Positions 1-10,161 of a stretch of DNA of 64,000 nucleotides are shown in pieces. This DNA comes from Mauremys mutica (Eukaryota; Chordata; Testudines; Geoemydidae), in NCBI RefSeq assembly GCF_020497125.1, contig NW_025422890.1, forward strand, positions 124,001 to 188,000. Direction: 5' to 3'. Position 1 is the first letter of the stretch; every line of letters starts with the position of its first letter. The notes beneath the pieces are model-generated. The model did no database searches, was not told the origin of the DNA, and was given only the letters and a program-made list of their open reading frames with translations. The translations under genes and the position numbers were made by a program.

Positions 1-2253
1 GTGGGGGATGGATTTGAGCGCTGTGGCAGGGAATGGGGGGCTGTGTGGGATGGGTTTGAGTGCTGTGGCAGGGAATGGGGGGCTGTGGGGGATGGGCTTG
101 AGCGTTGTGGTAGGGAACGAGGCGGCTGTGATGGGGCTCTGGTGGATGGCTTTGAGCTCTGTGGTAGGGAATGGTGGTCTGTGGGGGTCGGGTTTGAGTG
201 CTGTGGCAGGGAATGGGGGCCCATTAGGAATGGGTTTGAGAGCTCTGGCAGAGAATGGGGGGCTGTGGGGGATGGGTTTGAGCGCTGTGGCAGGAAATGG
301 GGGGCTGAGGGGGATGGGTTTCACCGCTGTGGCAGGGAATTGGGGACAGTGGGGGATGGGTTTGAGCGCTGTGGCAGGGCACGACGCGGCTCTGATGGGG
401 CTCTGGGGGATGGGTTTGAGGGCTGTTGCAGGGAATGGGGGGCTGTGGGGATGGGTTTGAGGGCTGTTGCAAGGAATGGGGTCCTGTGGGGGATGGGTTT
501 GAGCGCGGTGGCAGGGAGTGGGGGGCTGTGGGGCTGGGTTTGAGTGCTGGAGCAGGGAATGGGGGTCTCTGGGGGATGGGTTTAAGAGCTCTGGCAGGGA
601 ATGGGGGGCTGTGGGGGATGGGTTTGAGGGCTATAGCAGGGAAAGAGGCGGCTATGATGGGGTTGTGGGGTTCGGGATTGAGGGCTGAGGAAGGGAATGG
701 GGGGCAGTGGGGGATGGGTTTGAGCGCTGTGATACGGAACGAGGTGGCTGTGATGGGGCTGTGGGGGATGGGTTTGGGAAAAGTGGCAGGGAATGGGGGG
801 CTGTGCGGGATGGGTTTGAGGGATGTGGAAGGCAATGGGGGGCGGTGGGGGATGGGTTTGAGCGCTGTGGCAGGGAACGAGGCGCCTGTGATGGGGCTGT
901 GGTGGATGGGTTTGAACGGTGTGGCAGGGTATGGGGGGATGGGTTTGATCGGTGTGGCAGGGAATCGGGGGCTGTGGGGGATGGGTTCCAGCGCTGTGGA
1001 AGGGAATGGGGGGATGTGGGGGATGGGTTTGAGCGGTGTGGAAAGGAACGTGCGGCTGTGATGTAGCTGTGGGGGATGGGTTTGAGCGCTTTGGCAGAGA
1101 ATGGGGAGATGTGGGGGATGGGTTTGAGCGCTTTGGCAGGCAATGGGGGGCTGTAGGGGATGGGTTTGAGTGTTGTGTCAGGGAACAAGGTGGCTGTGTG
1201 GGATGGGTTTCAGCACTCTGGCAGGGAATGGGGGGCTGTGGGGGATGGGTTTGAGCACTGTGGCAGGGAACGAGGCGGCTGTGAAGGGGCTGAGGGGGAT
1301 GGGTTTCAGGTCTGTGGCAGGGAATGGGGGGCTGTGGGGGATGGGTTTGAGTGTTGTGTCAGGGAACAAGGTGGCTGTGATGGGGCTGTGGCGGATGGGT
1401 TTGATCGGTGTGGCAGGTTATGGGGGGCTGTGGAAGATGGGTTTGATCGGTGTGGCAGGGAATCGGGGGCTGTGGGGGATGGGTTCCAGCGGTGTGGAAG
1501 GGAATCGGGGGCTGTGGGGGATGGGTTTGAGCACTGCGGCAGGGAATGGGGGGCTGTGGGGGATGGGTTTGAGCGCTTTGGCAGGCAATGGGGGGTTGTA
1601 GGGGATGGGTTTGAGTGTTGTGTCAGGGAACAAGGTGGCTGTGATGGGGCTGTGGGGATCGGGTTAGAGCGCTGTGGCAGGGTATGGGGGGCTGTGGGGA
1701 TCGGGTTTGATCGGTGTGGCAGGGACTGGGGGGCTGTGGGGGTTGGGTTTGAACGCTGTAGCAGGGAATGAGGTGGCTGTGTGGGATGGGTTTCAGCGCT
1801 GTGGCAGAGAATGGGGCCCTGTGGGGAATGGGTTTCTGCGCTGCGGCATAGATCTCGGCGGCTGTGATGGGGTTGTGGGGGATGGGTTTGAGGGCTGTGG
1901 CAGGTAATGGGGGCCTGTGGGGGATGGGTTTGAGGGGTGTGGCAGGGAATGGGGGGCTGTGGGGGATGGGTTTGAGAGCTGTGCGAGGGAATGGGGGGCT
2001 GTGGGGGTGGGTTTGAGCGCTGTGCCAGGGAATGGGGGGCTGGCGGGGATGGGTCTCAGCGCTGTGGCAGGGAGTGGGCGGAGTTGGGGGATGTGTTTGA
2101 GCGCTGTGGCAGGGAATGGGAGGCTGTGGGGGATGGGTTTGAGGTCTGTGGCAGGGAATGGGGGGCTGGCGGGGATGGGTTTCAGGGCTGTGGGAGGGAA
2201 TGGGGGGCTGTGGGGGATCGGGTTTGAGGGCTGTGGAGGGGTTGAGGGCTGTG
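1..2253 (+). repeat. G-rich 42/54-bp minisatellite, array 1
   Basis: Head-to-tail array, cut by the window start. Each unit opens with GTGGGGGATGGGTTTGAG, followed by a GCTGTGGCAGGGAA segment. The short unit (42 bp) ends in TGGGGGGCT; the long unit (54 bp) ends in CGAGGCGGCTGTGATGGGGCT. In the short unit the runs GGG, GGGGGG, GGGGG, GGG are separated by AAT, CTGT and AT, which fits a canonical G-quadruplex; the long unit breaks the motif. Both lengths are multiples of 3, so long reading frames stay open on both strands (GDGFERCGREW-type on +, KPIPHSPPFP-type on -). I treat these frames as by-products, not genes. Confidence 0.95.
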
Positions 2254-2324
2254 GTGGAGCACACTGGGTCAGCGCATTCAGCTGTTAACCGAAAGGATGG
2301 TGATTTGAGCCCACCCAGGGACGG
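2254..2324 (+). pseudogene. tRNA-Asn(GTT)-derived relic at the array edge
   Basis: Resembles vertebrate tRNA-Asn from the D arm to the 3' end. The anticodon loop CTGTTAA carries anticodon GTT, followed by CCGAAAGG and a T-arm ending GAGCCCACCCAGGGACG. The 5' acceptor strand is missing: minisatellite sequence runs straight into the D arm. One pair is broken in the anticodon stem (TTCAG against CCGAA) and one in the T stem. It is therefore a relic or the head of a tRNA-derived SINE, not a working tRNA. The same relic sits at the edge of all three arrays. Confidence 0.7.
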
Positions 2325-2588
2325 TACTGACCCTATACTACCTCCTTGGACCCTCAAAGGAACCCTTTTGCCGCTTCAGAGCTGTCCCTGCTGGCCTCAG
2401 CGTGTTCAGCTGGTGGCCCGAAGAGAGCGCTGGCTGCGACACAAAAATCCATCTCCCAGCAGCCATGCCGGGGGCTCGGGCTTAATCCTCAAGGCCGAGC
2501 GCAAAACCCTTCAGCCGGGCATCTTTTGCTCCCTTTCCGCTTCTGCCCAAGCAGCAAGGGAGAAACAGAGGGGACATGCCGGCTCTAA

Positions 2589-2866
2589 GGGTATGTCTAC
2601 GGGTAGCGATCGGTTTATCAGGGATCGATAGATCGCTTCTCATCTAGACGCGATATATCGATCCCCGAACGCACTCCCATCAACCCCAGAACTCCACCAG
2701 GGCGAGCGGCGGTAGCGGAGTCGACAGGGGGAGCCGCGGCCGTCGATCCCACGCCGCGAGGACGGGAGGTAAGTCGAAATAAGAGACTTCGACTTCAGGC
2801 AAGCTATTCCCCTAGCTGAAGTTGTGTATCTTACATCGATCCCCCCCCCAGTGTAGGCCAGGCCTA
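2589..2866 (-). mobile_element. Harbinger-like MITE (GGGTATGTCTAC terminus)
   Basis: One end reads GGGTATGTCTAC directly after TAA, matching the terminus of the Harbinger element at 17237. The other end (AGTGTAGGCC) is a decayed inverted match. The interior has short ATCGAT/CGATAT palindromes and no coding capacity. Copies lie at 35859-36134 (inverted) and 47490-47696 (shortened). The right boundary is approximate. Confidence 0.65.
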
Positions 2867-2885
2867 GGAGTGCCTCCCTCCCACT

Positions 2886-3085
2886 TCCCTGTTGGCTGCT
2901 GTGATAAATGGGGGGGCGGGCGTAGCTCCCTTTTGTGGACACCCAGCCAGCCAGTTAGCTATAAAGTCCCTCTTGGTGGCTGTTCTCTGCTTGTTTTACC
3001 TGTAAAGGGTTAAAAAAGCCTCCCTGCATAGGTAAAAGAAAGGGAGTTGGGCCTCTGATCAAAAGAGCCAATGGGAGGGCTTTTT
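2886..3085 (+). mobile_element. LTR-like retroelement fragment
   Basis: Looks like a piece of a turtle LTR: a GCTATAAAG TATA-like box, a CCTGTAAAGGGTTAA stretch, then GAGCCAATGGGAGGGC with a CCAAT-type box. No terminal repeats or target-site duplication were found, so class and ends are uncertain. It recurs inverted near 35630-35840 and in block C. Confidence 0.4.
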
Positions 3086-3626
3086 AAAAATGGAAAAAAA
3101 ACCTACCACTGTGATTTGGGAGCAATTTCCACCCCTTTTGCATGGGTGCAGGTGAGGTAATGAATTGGGCCCTCTGGTTTTTCTCTCGGACTGACCCACC
3201 TTGCCCCATCCCAAGATAAGGTGCAGGGCCAATCATGGAGGAACAGTGTCAGGGGAGGCAAAGGGCCTGATTCTGATCTCAAGTTTGGTGTAAAACAGGA
3301 GTAACTCGATGGATGCCAATGTTGGGACATTAGTGTAAATGAGACCAGAATCTATCTCTGTGGTTGCCTGGTAAATTTCATTCCCCATTCAGGGCAATTG
3401 CTTCCTCCTCCTATTCGTGTAAGGGATTTGCTCCTTAAAATAGGACAAAAGGAAAGGGGAAAGAAATGGTGGCTGACAGAATAAGAAGCTTAAGCCTGCA
3501 AAGCAGGAAGGTCACATCAAGCCTGGGACGATAAGAGCCAAGGTCAGCGAAGAGCAGGGCGCTTGGTGCCAAGGTCACTCAGAGACAGAAAATGAGAGTG
3601 TGACGCACTGGGACTGTTCTTACTGT

Positions 3627-3850
3627 CACGGCCGGCTCCAGACCCCAGTGCGCATTTTCCCGGCAGGGCGTCAGGCGGCTCCGGCGGACCTTCCGCGGTC
3701 ATGCGGTCCCACCGGAGGCGCGGGACCACCGGAGCCTCCCCAGGCACGTCTACAAGAGGTCCCCCGAAGTCAGGGGACCGGCAACTGGTAGCTCGCCCCC
3801 TGCGGCGCGCCGCCCTGCTTGGGGCGGCCGCATTCCTAGAGCAGCCCCTG
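3627..3850 (+). mobile_element. hAT MITE with perfect 8-bp target-site duplication
   Basis: Non-coding GC-rich element with inverted ends related to CAGGGGCGGCTCTAGA (left CACGGCCGGCTCCAGA, right CTAGAGCAGCCCCTG). It is flanked by the direct 8-bp duplication CTTACTGT at 3619-3626 and 3851-3858, as expected for hAT. The interior has GGTCC/GGACC self-complementary motifs. The same insertion with the same duplication is present in B (34876-35096) and C (48466-48695), so it predates the block duplications. Confidence 0.9.
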
Positions 3851-3954
3851 CTTACTGTGGTCTGTGAATGCTGCGTGGGGGGGGTTGGCCTGGGAGAAAG
3901 GTCTGCACTGGGAGATGGGAGACTGGCCTTGAGGGAAGGTGCCTGAGCATGTAA

Positions 3955-4224
3955 TGTGAGAACCCAGGAAGGGGTTAGAGGCCAGGTGACACCTCTGCTT
4001 GGGAAGCTGAACAAAGGCCTGGGGGAGGAGACGCTGGGGAGTGAGGGGGTTTTCAGGAGCTGGCTGGGGAATGGAGGGAAGCACAGACAGGGCTCTGACC
4101 CCCGAAGGGGGCAGTGGTGCTCCTGGGACCCCAAGATGGATCTAATTGGGGAGGATCCTGTTGTCTGTGCCTGCAAAACCTGTCTTGGACTGTGTTCCTG
4201 TCGTCTAAATAAACCTGCTTTACC
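3955..4224 (+). mobile_element. LTR fragment, 3'-deleted
   Basis: Starts TGTGAGAACCCAGGAAGG and ends in AATAAACCTGCTTTAC, a polyadenylation signal. Compared with the fuller inverted copy (34445-34772), the 3' end of the LTR and adjacent DNA are deleted. Block C has the same deletion. Confidence 0.6.
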
Positions 4225-4620
4225 AGGAATGGGAAAGGCCGTTAAATATGGAATAGCAGATCCACAGTCATTTTTGTTAAGGTTAGCACTGCTGTCATGG
4301 CAGCCACCCAGGAGGGATGGAAAAGAACAGACGCTTCTGTCTCAGATGCTGCAGGCAGGACACAAGGACAGCTAGCGCTTTCGGCCCCTGGATCCTGACT
4401 CATGCAATGGACTTGGGAGAACATCTCACTGTAGCTTTCTCATTCCCAGAGAGATGCTGCTCACGCTGCTTCAGCCTGTGGTGCCTAACAGAGCTGAGTA
4501 ATTTTTAAGGCCGGCCAGACTTGGAACAGACTAGAGAGAAAGAAAAAAAGATAGGCTAGTATAGAGAAGTGGGGTGAAATGATGTACCAAGACAGAGACA
4601 GCAGGAATCTAAAGCGTCAG

Positions 4621-5252
4621 TGTGACAAAGTGGGGATTTTCCCTTGTTATGGTGTATGTGTGTCTTACTGTTGAGCCTATGTGAATTTTACTGTTTTGCA
4701 TGAATACTGTGTGTGCCTCAGTTTCCCTGCATGCTGCACTAATACCTCGGTGGTGGGAATAGGGGTGTGTTACTTTGGCTGAGACCTCAGGGGCAGGTGA
4801 GGCTGCTCCAGCTGCCTGCACATATGCTATGACTGGTGCTCTTTGTAACCTGATACCCAGGATGGGGACTGCACCCAAGTGACGCCCAGGTGACTTGCCT
4901 GGCAAGCAGGACAAAGCCAAGGAGGCGGAGCAATGGGGGGGTGCCAGAGGTCGGGTTGCTGAAAGCTAGGCAGTCTGCTTGGGAGGACTGGTAGAGGGGG
5001 AGTCCAGAGCTTCTGGATGGACTTGGCTGAAAGTCACTGATTTCTCTGCTAACAAGTTCTATTCTACCTGCTGCATTCCTGTCAACTAATAAACCTTCCA
5101 CAGTGTGGAAGGGGATGCTCAAATCCAGGAAGATCTTGCCCTGGAGACAGTGCGCTCACAAGGCGGAAGGTCCCCCAGAGTCCTGACTGGCCTTATATGG
5201 AGAAGTTCCAGAACATAACCTGAGGACTCCGTGATTCGGGGACTCTGTGACA
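4621..5252 (+). mobile_element. Solo LTR with 5-bp target-site duplication
   Basis: Begins TGTGACAAAGTGGGG, ends GACTCTGTGACA, contains AATAAA, and is flanked by GTCAG at 4616-4620 and 5253-5257. TG...CA ends with a 5-bp duplication are the signature of a solo LTR left by LTR-LTR recombination. It lacks about 82 bp kept in the B copy (33025-33755) and a further 17 bp kept in C (49465-50113). Confidence 0.9.
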
Positions 5253-5257
5253 GTCAG

Positions 5258-6472
5258 CTCCGATAATATGGTGATGCGCACCTTCTGAGAACAAAAATTA
5301 AGTATCCCAGAGGTTATTTAGGGTGCAATTATAAGTAGGTGAGGGACATTTCCCTACTTTAGGGTGTGCGTGACTGGGGGGGGACCACAGCCTCCCCCCA
5401 AATTTGAGCCTGTAAAGTGGGCAATCCCAGGCCCAAAATTAGCAACTGAGCCCTACCTCATCCCCTCAGTGGCTGTGGGGCTAACCCCTGATTAGCAGAG
5501 GTAAGAGCTCTGCTCCCCAGCTGACATGCCAAGGTAGTAGCACTAGGCTCTGCCAGCCAGGGGAGCCAGAGGACAACATCCCCCTCTTGTCATCACAGCT
5601 AGCCAGAGGCAAGGAAGGCCACATGAGAGGATGATCCTAAAATGGTCATCAAGGGGTTATCCAGAATATTATGGCCTGGTGACATGCTTCACCCCATCCT
5701 GTTTAGTCAGTGGGGATTTTATCCCTGCCCCCTCTTGTAACTTGTGATGCAGTTGAAGGCAGCAGCAAGCTCCCAGCCTGCGGGACGGGCACTAGGCTGG
5801 TTTCTGTTGCACAGAGCAGTCCTTTTATAGAAGGGCACCAGCCAGCTCCCTGTCCTGTGTGCGTTGGGGGAGAAGTTACTGGTGGGAGGATGGGGAGAGA
5901 CACCCCTGTTAGGCTGGACCCAAAGGTGAGACAGAACATGCCTGGGACACACAGTGTGCTCCAGTAAGGAACACCCAGACTAAGCAGGACGGGGGGAGGG
6001 GGGGCACAAGCACTAAAGGAGACATAGTGCTGGGGAGGTACACAGACATTTATCTATCGCCCACCAGCCATGGTGGGCCCTGTGGCACCACGGGAGTGGC
6101 AGTGGCGCCTGTCTCCATTTCCTGTCAGCCACTGCCAGGCCCAGCTGGACTTCCCATTTCCGGTGCGAGTCCAGAAGCAGAAGTTGCCATGAGGTGGTGC
6201 CGTGAAGGGTGGTGCTGTTGTCAGGCGAAAGCAGGAGGAGTAGGTGGGAATCCGTGCTACCATGGGGAGGTGACACCCTTGCTGTGAAAGGGCCCCGGCA
6301 TTATGGGAGATGTCATCTCCCTGCCATGCCATGCTCTGCACCGGACCCAGCCTGTGGAGCTGAAGTAGGGAACTCCATACCCCAACACATCAGGCATCCC
6401 CCATTCTCACTTCCCCTTGTCCCTGCCGCCACCCCACCCCATCAGTTATAGAACGGGAGGAAACTTTACTTC
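5258..6472. other. Non-coding flank, no gene recognised
   Basis: Shared with blocks B and C. No conserved reading frame, splice-consistent exon or RNA gene was seen; the open frames here are short and overlap on both strands. Confidence 0.6.
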
Positions 6473-7541
6473 TGGAAGGAAGATCCAGGGAACTACAGGC
6501 CAGTCAGCCTCACCTCAGTCCCTGGAAAAATCATGGAACAGGTCCTCAAGGAATCAATTCTGAACCACGTAAAGGAGGGGAAAATGATCAGGAACAGTCA
6601 GCATGGATTCACCAAGGGCAAGTGATGCCTGACTAACCTAATTGCTTCTATGATGAGATAACCGGCTCTGTGGATGAGGGGAAAGCAGTGGATGTGCTAT
6701 TTCTGGACTTTAGCAAAGCCTTTGATACAGTCTCCCACTGTATTCTTGCCAGCAAGTTAAAGAAGTCTGGGCTGGATGAATGGACAGTAAGGTGGATAGA
6801 AAACTGTCTAGATGGTCGGGCTCAACGGGTCGTGATCAATGGTTCCATGTCTAGTTGGCAGCCGGTCTCAAGTGGAGCGCCCCAAGGGTCGGTGCTGGGG
6901 CCGGTTTTGTTCAATATCTTCATTAACGATCTGGAGGATGGTGTGGACTGCACCCTTAGCAAGTTTGCAGATGACACTAAACTGGGAGGAGTGGTTGATA
7001 CGCTGGAGAGTAGGGATAGGATACAGAGGGACCTACGCAAATTAGAGGATTGGGCCAAAAGAAATATGATGAGGTTCAACAAGGAGAAGTGCAGAGTCCT
7101 GCACTTAGGACGGAAGAATCCCATGCACTGTTACAGACTAGGGACCGAATGGCTGGGCAGCAGTTCTGCAGAAAAGGACCTAGGGGTTACGGTGGACAAA
7201 AAGCCGAATATGAGTCAACAGTGTGCCCTTGTTGCCAAGAAGGCTAATGGCATTTTGGGTTGTATAAGTAGGGGCATTTCCAGCAGATCGAGGGATGTGA
7301 TCATTCCCCTCTATTCAGCACTGGTGAGGCCTCATTTGGAGTACTGTGTCCCTTTTTGGGCCCCACACTACAAGAAGGATGTGGATAAATTGGAGAGAAT
7401 CCAGCGGAGGGCAACAAAAATGATTAGGGAGCTGGAGCACATGACTTATGAGGAGAGGCTGAGGGAACTGGGATTGTTTAGCCTGCAGAAGAGAAGAAGG
7501 AGGGGGGATTTGATAGCTGCTTTCAAGTACCTGAAAGGACA
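6473..7541 (+). pseudogene. CR1 LINE reverse transcriptase fragment, truncated at both ends
   Basis: Encodes part of the CR1 non-LTR reverse transcriptase, which copies element RNA at the target site. Visible motifs: [20 protein letters not shown] at the start, [13 protein letters not shown] (first catalytic Asp), [12 protein letters not shown], and FADDTKLGG (catalytic Asp pair). The 5' part is absent, as is usual for CR1. A TGA interrupts the frame after HGFTKGK (near 6626), and a 1-bp deletion follows relative to block C. Homology stops after FKYLKG, where the B copy continues to a normal CR1 3' end. The loss of the 3' end is therefore a rearrangement breakpoint, and IGHV-region DNA follows. 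Confidence 0.93.
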
Positions 7542-7805
7542 CAGTGAGGTCTGCGCTCGGAGAGGTTCTTGATTTCAGCTCCACTGGGATTTTGAGAGTG
7601 GCCCGGCAAACCCTTCCTAGCCTAGTAATCCTTACCCCACAAATTGTTCCACGGGAGCCAGTGGGGTCAGTCCCATTAGTAGGGATGGCAAGATCTTAAA
7701 GAGAACTAGACCCTGCAGACATTTGTCTGGTCCAGCCCCGGGCTCTGTTCCTGGCACTTCAGCGGGGGAATTACACAAGGTACGCAGTAAGGTAGCTGAG
7801 GGGAA

Positions 7806-7951
7806 CAGGTCCGCCCTGGGGGCAAGTGGGGCAATCTGCCCCCGGCCCCCACGAGAATACAGGATTCTATAGTATTGCAACTCTTCTTCTTATGGAAGCT
7901 GCCCCCAAAATTGTTTTGCCCCAGGCCCCCTGAATCCTCTGGGCAGCCCTG
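7806..7951 (+). mobile_element. hAT-type MITE (CAGGNCCGCCC ends)
   Basis: Left end CAGGTCCGCCCTGG, right end CCTCTGGGCAGCCCTG; these pair as decayed inverted repeats. The interior TATAGTATTGCAAC...GGAAGCTGCCCCC is a non-coding pattern I know from turtle MITEs. No clear 8-bp duplication remains. Confidence 0.6.
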
Positions 7952-8064
7952 GGTAAAAAAACCCAATACCTCCCTCCCCCTCCAAACCAGAAGCCTCATT
8001 GAGACAAATGGGAAACTCCCAGAGAGGAAAGAAAGCAGCACTTGGCCCCTGACCCACATCTGAA

Positions 8065-8428
8065 CAGTTCAGAACTTTAGGCCAATTCCACCAATTCCCC
8101 AGAATCGCCCCGCACCTCAGAGGGCCCCGCGCCCAGTGAGGATCCCTTCCCTGGCTAGAGGCGCCTTTTCAATTTTAACTCACTTGGCGGCGCTCTGGGT
8201 CTTCGGCGGCGGGTCCTTCGCTTGCTCTGGGTCTTCGGCAGCACTTTGGCAGCGTGTCCTTCAGTGCCGCCGGAGATCTGGAGCGAGAGAAGGACCCCGG
8301 GGAAGACCCAGAGCCCTGCCCGGTGAGTACAAGCCCCATGTGTTTTTTTACATTTTTTTTTATAGTCATCCCTGACAGCCCGAGGAAACTGTTCAAATCG
8401 GGCCCCACACTTCCTAAAGCTGGCCCTG
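8065..8428 (+). mobile_element. hAT-type MITE (CTTTAG...CTAAAG ends)
   Basis: The ends CAGTTCAGAACTTTAGG and CTAAAGCTGGCCCTG match the CAGGGCCGGCTTTAG terminus family. They are flanked by TCTGAACA (8059-8066) and TCTGAACT (8429-8436), 7 of 8 identical. The interior has repeated CTCTGGGTCTTCGGC motifs and an inverted GAAGACCCAGAG. Non-coding. Confidence 0.7.
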
Positions 8429-8868
8429 TCTGAACTTCCCAGGACACATTTCCCTCTGCTCCCTCCCTGCACTTTCCAGCGGACCCGGACATTGCTGGGA
8501 AGGCGGATGGGCAGGGAATTCAGTTCCAGCCCTCGCTCAGCGCCCCGAGGAATTTTCACCTACTAGAGAGAGGCTCAGCCCAGTTTGATCCTGTGACCCG
8601 ACCCCACCTGAGTCACTGACCCCCCAGTGACCGGCCGTTCCACAGCCTCACGGCCCAGGAGTCTCCCACTACCAGGTAACTTCATTATAAGCAGGCCCTG
8701 AACACATGTTATGGGGAGCGGTGTCTTTAAAGACATTCATGTCTTCCTTATGCAAAGGAAAAATGAGGAACTCGCCGTTCCCCGCAAGAGCCAGACTGGT
8801 CTCTGAACCGAGTGCAGTCATTCATACCAGTAAGGGAAGGAGTTTGAGTCTCTTATAAGGAGGGGGAT

Positions 8869-8876
8869 ATGCAAAT
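8869..8876 (+). promoter_or_regulatory. IGHV octamer, V1
   Basis: Exact ATGCAAAT, 134 bp upstream of the V1 leader ATG, with a TTTAAAT box about 20 bp downstream. This is the Oct-binding element of Ig variable promoters. Confidence 0.85.
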
Positions 8877-9002
8877 AGGGGGGACAGGTTCCTGTTTAAA
8901 TCTCTCTCTCTCTCCATGCCCAAGCTGCGGGCCTAGAGACAAGCCGTTACCAGCCAACACCCAACACCCCCGTGAGACCTTTCCCCTCCCACACCAGGCA
9001 AA

Positions 9003-9372
9003 ATGAGACTTTGGCTGCAATTCCTTTTCATTGTAGCAGCTTGAAGGGTAATTTCTCCCAGCGGTTGTCCCAGGTACCTGTTCCCAGCTGCTGGTGGAGT
9101 CCGCAGGGGATGTGAAAAAGGCCCGGAGACTCTCTCCATCTCCCCTGAAAAGCCTCCGGGTTCACCTTCAGCAGCCTCTGGATGCATGGGTCTGGCAGGG
9201 CCCCGGGGAGGGCCTGGAGTGGGTCTCCCTCCTGTATCCGAGTGTGGAACTACACACTACTCCACTCTGTCAAGGGGCGATTCGTCACCCCCAGCGATAA
9301 TCCCAACCAGCTGTATTTGCAAATGAACAGCCCGAGACCCGAGGACACCGCCCGGTATCACCGTGCCAGAGA
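9003..9372 (+). pseudogene. IGHV pseudogene V1
   Basis: Ig heavy-chain variable segment. The leader MRLWLQFLFIVAA is broken by a 1-bp deletion (TGA follows), with a donor-like GGGTAATT after it. The intron is only about 30 bp and ends in CAG. FR1 reads QLLVESAGDVKK and then loses frame before the first cysteine. FR2 has a 1-nt loss near ATGCATGGG but recovers VWQGPGEGLEWVS. FR3 shows LYLQMNSPRPEDTAR, but the second conserved Cys is replaced (YYCAR has become YHRAR). There are at least three frame lesions and both disulphide cysteines are lost. It lies in the same orientation as V2, which is about 1.2 kb downstream. Confidence 0.9.
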
Positions 9373-9411
9373 CACAGCGACGGGAGTCCCAATAGTGTTA
9401 ATACAAAAAAT
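9373..9411 (+). other. V1 recombination signal sequence (23-bp spacer)
   Basis: Heptamer CACAGCG (consensus CACAGTG), exactly 23 bp spacer, nonamer ACAAAAAAT (consensus ACAAAAACC, 7 of 9). It immediately follows the FR3 end, as expected for a V segment. Confidence 0.85.
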
Positions 9412-9792
9412 TCAACCTGCAGAATTCCGTGGGGGCAGCAGATTCATACACAATACAGCTATGGGAAAATTGGTTTTAACCCTATAATTCCCTGGCTATG
9501 TCACCCATTGCGGCACAAACCCTCTATGGGCCTGTGGGGGAGAGATCATCACTTCCTGTATGCACCCAAACTCCGCTACTCCTGGGTATGAGTCACGGCT
9601 GGGATTTTCAAAGGAGTCTCGCGGATTTACTTACCCACCTCACATCCGAAGCTCACGATCTAATCTCTCAGGTTGTGTAAAGGGGCGGAGATAAGGAGGA
9701 ACTCACACTACATTTCCATAACTCCCTACTGTCTGCTGACGGGGAACACCGCAGGTCATAACTATACGAGACAGCACCGAGCCCTTACTAGT

Positions 9793-9822
9793 GAAGAGAG
9801 AAAGAAAGAAAGAAAGAAAGAT
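9793..9822 (+). repeat. (GAAA)n microsatellite
   Basis: About five GAAA units after GAGAGA; repeated in block C near 54655-54684. Confidence 0.9.
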
Positions 9823-10041
9823 TATACACATACCTAATAACTAAATGATACTTAATGGATGGGGGGGCATGGGGATAGATAGATGATCACGCAACTGCGT
9901 TCATTCAGTGATTCTATATATTCAAATTGAATGGAGGTTTAAAGAGTTGGACTCTCTAACCCACCTGCCACTAGAATGAAGTGCGATGCACTGTCACATA
10001 TCTCCTAGGGTCCCCCGTTATATAGTCCCCACCCCCGGCCC

Positions 10042-10049
10042 ATGCAAAT
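10042..10049 (+). promoter_or_regulatory. IGHV octamer, V2
   Basis: Exact ATGCAAAT followed by GAGCTCC, 113 bp before the V2 leader ATG. A TATATAG lies about 20 bp upstream rather than downstream, which is atypical for a V promoter. Confidence 0.85.
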
Positions 10050-10161
10050 GAGCTCCCCGGGGCCCTGTTCATAGCCCAGTCCCGGCCGCTCACCCCGCTC
10101 AGAGCCAGCGCCGGGCTTCAGCTTCCCATCCCGCCTGGGGACCGAGCCGCCCGCCGCAGAC

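Noticed and set aside
1..1771. Long overlapping frames in the minisatellites as repetitive-protein genes
   Set aside because: Open on both strands in several frames simply because unit lengths are multiples of three. No start context, splice signals or domain similarity seen.
1..2253. CRISPR array or telomeric repeat
   Set aside because: Units are contiguous variants of one sequence with no unique spacers, and the unit is not TTAGGG; the rest of the window is clearly vertebrate.
2254..2324. Functional tRNA-Asn gene
   Set aside because: The 5' acceptor strand is absent and two stem pairs are broken.
5703..6341. Overlapping 80-120 codon frames in the block flanks
   Set aside because: Present on both strands at the same place, not conserved as any family, and lacking splice or promoter context.
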